A stretch of 17,326 nucleotides of DNA. Source: Micromonosporaceae bacterium. Its GTDB lineage: Bacteria; Actinomycetota; Actinomycetes; Mycobacteriales; Micromonosporaceae. The translations under genes were made by a program, and so were the position numbers. The notes below the pieces were generated by a model, which saw only the letters and a program-made list of their open reading frames with translations, was not told where the DNA came from and searched no databases. Numbering within the stretch: the stretch's first letter is position 1; every line of letters starts with the position of its first letter. Below, one piece after another: positions 13,836 to 17,326 of the stretch. Where the stretch lies: assembly GCA_017354595.1 (NCBI GenBank), contig JAFMQQ010000016.1, forward strand, positions 1-17,326. The letters are read 5' to 3'.

Positions 13836-14777
13836 ATGCCCGAGTCTGCGGTATCCGCTTGGGACATACGCAATCCGCCACCACGTACAGCCGTGATAGC
13901 CCAGCCCGGACCGGATCCGGGCGACCCGCGTCTGAAGGAGCTCCGCGAGCGGTACGCCCAGATGCAGAGCCCGATGACGGAGCACGCGCACTGGCGGCGG
14001 GAGTTCGTTGAGGCGGAGCTGCGGACCAACCGGTTCCGCGCGGACAACTGCTACCTCTGGCAGCTGCGCAGCATGGGGGAGTCGGCCAGGCTGAAGTATT
14101 ACCTCTATGCCCGGTACTTGGCTGCGACCGGCGGCGACGAACTGCTGAGTACCCTTGGCGAGGATGGGGCATTCGGCGCCATCGCCTTTCAGTATGCGAC
14201 GGCGCCGACACTCAGCCGGGATCTGCTCGATTCGGTGGGCGAGCTGCTGTTCCTGGACCGTCAATGGGGGCTGCGGGACCGCACCGGTTTCTCCGTAGTG
14301 GACATCGGTGCCGGGTACGGCCGGATGGCACATCGGATGGGGCAGGCCATGTCCGGGCTAGAGCGCTACTACTGCCTCGACGCGGTGCCCGAGTCGACGT
14401 TCGTATGCGACTGGTACCTGCGCTTCCGGGGCATCGATCGGGCCGCCTCGGTGCCGCTGGACGAACTGGGCTCGTTGGACGGTACGTCGCCGGAGCTGGC
14501 GATCGCCACACACAGCCTCTCGGAGATGCCCTTCCGGGCAGTGCAGGCATGGATCCATTGGCTCGCCGAGCACGAGGTTGACTCACTACTGGTCGTACCG
14601 AATGAGAACAACCGCCTGCTGAGCCTTGAGGGTCCCGGCGTCCGCGGGGACTGCTCACCGCTGCTGGCCCGCTTCGGGTACTGGTTGCGGGTCGATGAGC
14701 CGGTGATCTGCGATCCCGACATCCGGGCGCTGACCGGAGTGTATGAGCGTTTCCTGCTCTTCGAGCGTGCGCGCTGA
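13836..14777 (+). CDS. Putative sugar O-methyltransferase (class I SAM-dependent)
   Basis: This 313-residue protein has an N-terminal helical part with MTEHAHWRREFVEAELRTNRFRADN (split here as an acidic/aromatic helix) and then a Rossmann domain starting at VVDIGAGYGRMAHRMG (SAM loop, Asp156-Arg163). YYCLDAVPES is the likely acidic SAM-ribose strand, and SLSEMPFRAVQAWI follows. The arrangement recalls the family annotated as putative sugar O-methyltransferase, where IGAGYGRLA is characteristic. It would use SAM to methylate a sugar hydroxyl, consistent with the glycosyltransferase in the same cluster, but a peptide or other O-acceptor is possible. ATG 13836 with TTGAGGAGGA upstream is the clear start. 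It is separated from the precursor gene by a terminator and a second hairpin, so it may have its own promoter. Confidence 0.75.
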   Translation: MPESAVSAWDIRNPPPRTAVIAQPGPDPGDPRLKELRERYAQMQSPMTEHAHWRREFVEAELRTNRFRADNCYLWQLRSMGESARLKYYLYARYLAATGGDELLSTLGEDGAFGAIAFQYATAPTLSRDLLDSVGELLFLDRQWGLRDRTGFSVVDIGAGYGRMAHRMGQAMSGLERYYCLDAVPESTFVCDWYLRFRGIDRAASVPLDELGSLDGTSPELAIATHSLSEMPFRAVQAWIHWLAEHEVDSLLVVPNENNRLLSLEGPGVRGDCSPLLARFGYWLRVDEPVICDPDIRALTGVYERFLLFERAR

Positions 14778-15249
14778 TACACCGCGGGGCACCACAGGTG
14801 GGATGGTCGATGACGACGATGATGCTGCCCACAACTGGAGGACCGCCGCGCTGCTGCGGGCTGCAGCGAATGACTTGAAGCGCGACGACCGTTGCGGCGG
14901 AGTGGGGCGACCGGATGCTCGCGGCACTGAACTTCACAAGGGCCGCGAACAATCCCTGCTTCCGTTCCGGCGACGCCTGCGCCACCTGGTTTGTGCCCGG
15001 GTAGAGGCGCCCGCCCACACCGTCCATCCAGCCGCGACTCACGTGCAGCAGCCCGCAGTAGCCGAGAAGCACCGGGCTAGCCGGCGAGTGGCCGGCCAGC
15101 GCGACGAGGGGTGCGTGTGCGTACGAAGCCGTTCGCGATCCCCGCCACCGGCTAGCGCGAGCGGCTTGTAAAAAGCAGGTCAAGTTGGCTGTCCCGAATG
15201 CCGACCCGGTGCCTACCATCCAGGGCACAACCTGTGGGAAGGAGTTGCC
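14778..15249. other. 472-bp gap between the two methyltransferase genes
   Basis: No convincing gene is visible. Frames stay open on both strands for over 100 codons, as expected for GC-rich DNA. The best candidate is on the minus strand at about 14830-15110 (segment LLGYCGLLHVSRGWMDGVGG). It has only moderate third-position GC, no ribosome binding site and no family I recognise, so it may be a relic. Near the right end an A-rich patch TTGTAAAAAG (about 15167-15176) and the strong ribosome binding site GGGAAGGAG belong to the control region of the next gene. The gap size suggests the second methyltransferase has its own promoter. Confidence 0.45.
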
Positions 15250-16185
15250 GTGCTTTCCAGACTGCGACACAGTTCGCTGGTCGAGCCTCTCCTCCAGCAG
15301 GGCGGCCTGGTCCGGCAACGGGGACCCTTCAGCATGTACTGGCTGAACGGGCCGGACGGCTGCGATGCCCAGCGGGCGCCGGAACTAGTGATCGTGCACG
15401 ATCTGGTGCCGGAACGAATAGACAACAACATCGGCAGGTACGTTGTCCACGATCTGCTGCCGATGATCCAGCAGGTCAGGGCGGAGTACGGTGCCGTCGC
15501 CATCTACGCGTGGCCGTCCGGTACCAGCCACGAGGTCTACACCACCCTGGTCGGCATGGTGGTGTGGTCCATCCACGCTGACGTCCGGATCGCCTGGCGT
15601 TGGTTCTACCAGAACACGCTGGACGCGCTCGCGGATGGATCGTCCGATGTGGACGACCCGACAGACTTTATCGGGCCCTTCCGCAACATCTACCGCCGGA
15701 TCGCCGACCTATGGGCCGGTGACAGCCTGCTCGATGTCGGAACTTCGCACGGTTTCCTCCCGCTGCTGCTGAGTCGATGGGCAGGTGCGGGACGGGCGGG
15801 TGGGGTGCGCGGGGTCGACAAGAACTCCTTCCTGATCCGGATCGCCCGTGCCCAGGCGGCGGAGCAACGGCTGCCGGCTCGCTTCGACCAGGTCGACCTG
15901 TTCGAGCCTGCCGCCGACCGACTCCCGCGGTTCGACACAGTCACCGCGCTGCACCTGCTGGAGCACCTGCCGATGCGGCGGACCGAGGACGCTCTCGAAC
16001 GGCTGTGGCAGCTAACGGGCAAGCGGCTCATCGTCAACGTTCCGATAGAAGCCGAGCCCAATGCCGAGTTCGGCCACGAGCAGGTCTTCGATGTACCGCG
16101 CCTCGAGCGGCTGGGCTCACGCCTGGACGCCGACACGCGGTGCTTCGAGTTCCATGGCGCCTGGCTTGTGGCGGATCGGCGCTGA
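15250..16185 (+). CDS. Class I SAM-dependent methyltransferase with uncharacterised N-terminal domain
   Basis: This is a 311-residue protein. Residues about 155-300 are a methyltransferase fold: SLLDVGTSHGFLPLLL (SAM loop, Asp162-Gly168), GVRGVDKN with the acidic residue at the end of strand 2, DLFEP, FDTVTALHLLEHL and RLIVNVPIEAEP. Residues 1-150 (including MYWLNGPDG, HDLVPERIDNNIGRYVVHDLLP, AIYAWPSGTSHEVYTTLVG) form a separate part I do not recognise; it may bind the acceptor. The start at GTG 15250 is supported by GGGAAGGAG. The target could be the sugar, the azole peptide or the amine installed by the aminotransferase. Same strand and flanks place it with the RiPP cluster, but the 472-bp gap means membership is inferred. 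It converges on the hydrolase gene. Confidence 0.78.
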   Translation: MLSRLRHSSLVEPLLQQGGLVRQRGPFSMYWLNGPDGCDAQRAPELVIVHDLVPERIDNNIGRYVVHDLLPMIQQVRAEYGAVAIYAWPSGTSHEVYTTLVGMVVWSIHADVRIAWRWFYQNTLDALADGSSDVDDPTDFIGPFRNIYRRIADLWAGDSLLDVGTSHGFLPLLLSRWAGAGRAGGVRGVDKNSFLIRIARAQAAEQRLPARFDQVDLFEPAADRLPRFDTVTALHLLEHLPMRRTEDALERLWQLTGKRLIVNVPIEAEPNAEFGHEQVFDVPRLERLGSRLDADTRCFEFHGAWLVADRR

Positions 16186-16278
16186 ATAACCGCCCCGTCA
16201 CCCATGGGCCACGATGTCGCAGTCACCACACCGGCCCCGCGTGTCAGGCGACGCGTACCGTTCCGGCACGAGTCGGTG

Positions 16279-16295
16279 GGAACGCCGGACGTTCC
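16279..16295. terminator. Weak candidate hairpin between convergent genes
   Basis: GGAACG (16279-16284), five-base loop CCGGA, CGTTCC (16290-16295), in the 168-bp space between the methyltransferase stop and the hydrolase stop. It is symmetrical enough to serve both directions, but the stem is short. Confidence 0.25.
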
Positions 16296-16353
16296 AGCCC
16301 GCTGGTCGCCTGGCGTGGATGTCCGTGCCCTTCGTGCCAGTCGCTGGATTGGG

Positions 16354-17325
16354 TCAGCCGCCCGACCCGCCGCTGGCCGGAGCCCCGGTGATGGCCTGCA
16401 TCTCCTGCCCGATGATGTCCACCAGGGACGCATTGTCGGAGTCGCGGTTGGTGAGGATGACGCCGACCCAGCCGGTGTCCGGGTAGATGTCCCAGTTGGC
16501 GCCGACGCCGGGGTTGCCGCCAGCGCGTTGGTACATCCATTGGCCGTTGACGATGGAGCTCTCGGTCCCGTACGCCCCGAACGACGCGGGTGAGTTAGGG
16601 ATTTTGGCGCTGGTGAACACGTCGGCCCAGGGCCGGTCCAGCAGCGTGCCGTCGCGAAGTGCGTTGGCGAACCGGACCAGGTCCGGCGCGGTGGCGAAGC
16701 CGCCGTTGCCGGGGGCATCGATGAACGCGCGGCCCGGATTCTTTCCCAGGACGTACGGGTACGGGCTGCCCTGGTCCAGGTTGCGCAGGGCGTCCACCAC
16801 GCTGCCGTCGGCCAGCTTCATGTACGGATGCGCGATGTGCTTGTCGGACAGCCACTGCGGTCTGGTGTAGAACGCCGAGCCGGTCATGCCGCAGCGGTTG
16901 AAGATGTTCTGCTGGACATAGTCCCAGTAGGTCATGCCGGTCACCGCCTCCACGATCAGCGCCGGAATGGTGACCTCGGCCTCCTCGTGGGTGATGGTGG
17001 GAGCACCCGGCACGCCCACCAGCGTCGCCTGCCGGGCCCGCTGCTGGTAGTAGTCGTGCACCTCGTCCCGGCTGCCGAAGACGCGTTGCACGTCCTCCTG
17101 CGGAGAAGCCAGCCCGGAGGTACCGGAGAGCAGGTGGTGGATGGTCACCCGATCGGCGATCTCTTTGGGGAAGCCGGCCAGGTGGGTGCCGACCGTGTCG
17201 TACAACTGCAGTCGGCCCTGCTGCGCCAGCTGCAGGATGGCCACCGCACGAAACGGCTGGCCCGCCGAACTGAGACTGAACGCGGTGCCCTCGCGGTTCC
17301 GCATCCGCTGCTCCTGATCGGCCAT
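16354..17325 (-). CDS. Beta-lactamase-like serine hydrolase (PBP4*/class C fold), probably partial and degenerate
   Basis: In the window 323 residues can be read, from an ATG at the very edge; the true start is probably outside, since family members have more residues before the nucleophile. The fold is recognisable from ILQLAQQGRLQLYDTV, ITIHHLLSGTSGL-like HHLLSGTSGL (about 63-72), PALIVEAVTG, GNGGFATAPDLVRFANAL and GNPGVGANWDIYPDTGWVGVILTN. The catalytic motifs are off. SxxK reads SAGQ (Ser20, Gln23), the Tyr-x-Asn triad aligns with HEE (113-115), and the expected HxGG near the C-terminus reads RAGG. Normal members cleave D-Ala peptides, beta-lactams or esters. This one may be inactive, may use another mechanism, or may be drifting. 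It faces into the cluster, and a role in peptide processing cannot be ruled out. Confidence 0.72.
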   Translation of the reverse strand: MADQEQRMRNREGTAFSLSSAGQPFRAVAILQLAQQGRLQLYDTVGTHLAGFPKEIADRVTIHHLLSGTSGLASPQEDVQRVFGSRDEVHDYYQQRARQATLVGVPGAPTITHEEAEVTIPALIVEAVTGMTYWDYVQQNIFNRCGMTGSAFYTRPQWLSDKHIAHPYMKLADGSVVDALRNLDQGSPYPYVLGKNPGRAFIDAPGNGGFATAPDLVRFANALRDGTLLDRPWADVFTSAKIPNSPASFGAYGTESSIVNGQWMYQRAGGNPGVGANWDIYPDTGWVGVILTNRDSDNASLVDIIGQEMQAITGAPASGGSGG

Positions 17326-17326
17326 G

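Noticed and set aside
14212..15318. Long minus-strand frame (368 codons) across the methyltransferase genes and the gap
   Set aside because: Two thirds is antisense to the well-supported O-methyltransferase gene. The remaining part in the gap has no recognisable domain or ribosome binding site.

Overview
The window is high-GC DNA with ATG/GTG starts, tightly overlapping stop/start codons and actinomycete-type regulators (an XRE-NB-ARC-TPR protein and an OmpR-family regulator). It most likely comes from a filamentous actinomycete. The sequence alone does not fix the genus.

Left flank (1-1272): the 5' end of a lipoprotein gene on the minus strand, then a wreck. A NarL-type sensor histidine kinase with an internal deletion and a lost C-terminus is joined to the 3' remnant of a short-chain dehydrogenase gene on the opposite strand. 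This looks like a recombination scar at the edge of a gene cluster.

Regulatory block (1273-5134): a minus-strand HTH/NB-ARC/TPR regulator and a plus-strand OmpR-type response regulator diverge from a roughly 560-bp intergenic region. That region carries three TTGAG repeats at an exact 11-bp period, a perfect 13-bp tandem duplication and a short dyad. The response regulator lacks the phospho-acceptor Asp (Gly48 in its place). Both regulators contain TTA leucine codons, so bldA-type translational control is plausible.

Biosynthetic operon (4451-13298): regulator, tandem-domain SagB azoline dehydrogenase, F protein (RRE plus ThiF-like leader binder), YcaO cyclodehydratase ending in a PxPxPxP tail, class III aminotransferase and family 2 glycosyltransferase. 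The first four overlap by 4 bp at each junction, and the last two follow after 20 and 2 bp. Next comes a 69-residue precursor peptide whose C-terminal part holds eight Cys within 15 residues. It has its own candidate promoter and is followed at once by a strong hairpin. A putative sugar O-methyltransferase (13836-14777) and a second SAM methyltransferase (15250-16185) lie downstream on the same strand.

Interpretation: this is an azole-forming RiPP cluster (TOMM/LAP class) with an F-dependent cyclodehydratase of the thiopeptide and heterocycloanthracin kind. It has no Ser/Thr dehydratase and no thiopeptide pyridine synthase in the window. Cyclisation of Cys to thiazoline, oxidation to thiazole, then glycosylation, transamination and O-methylation would give a glycosylated polythiazole peptide. 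No transporter or leader peptidase is visible here.

Right flank (16354-17325): a minus-strand beta-lactamase-like serine hydrolase, open at its N-terminus, in which all three catalytic motifs appear altered. It converges on the cluster and may be unrelated to it.
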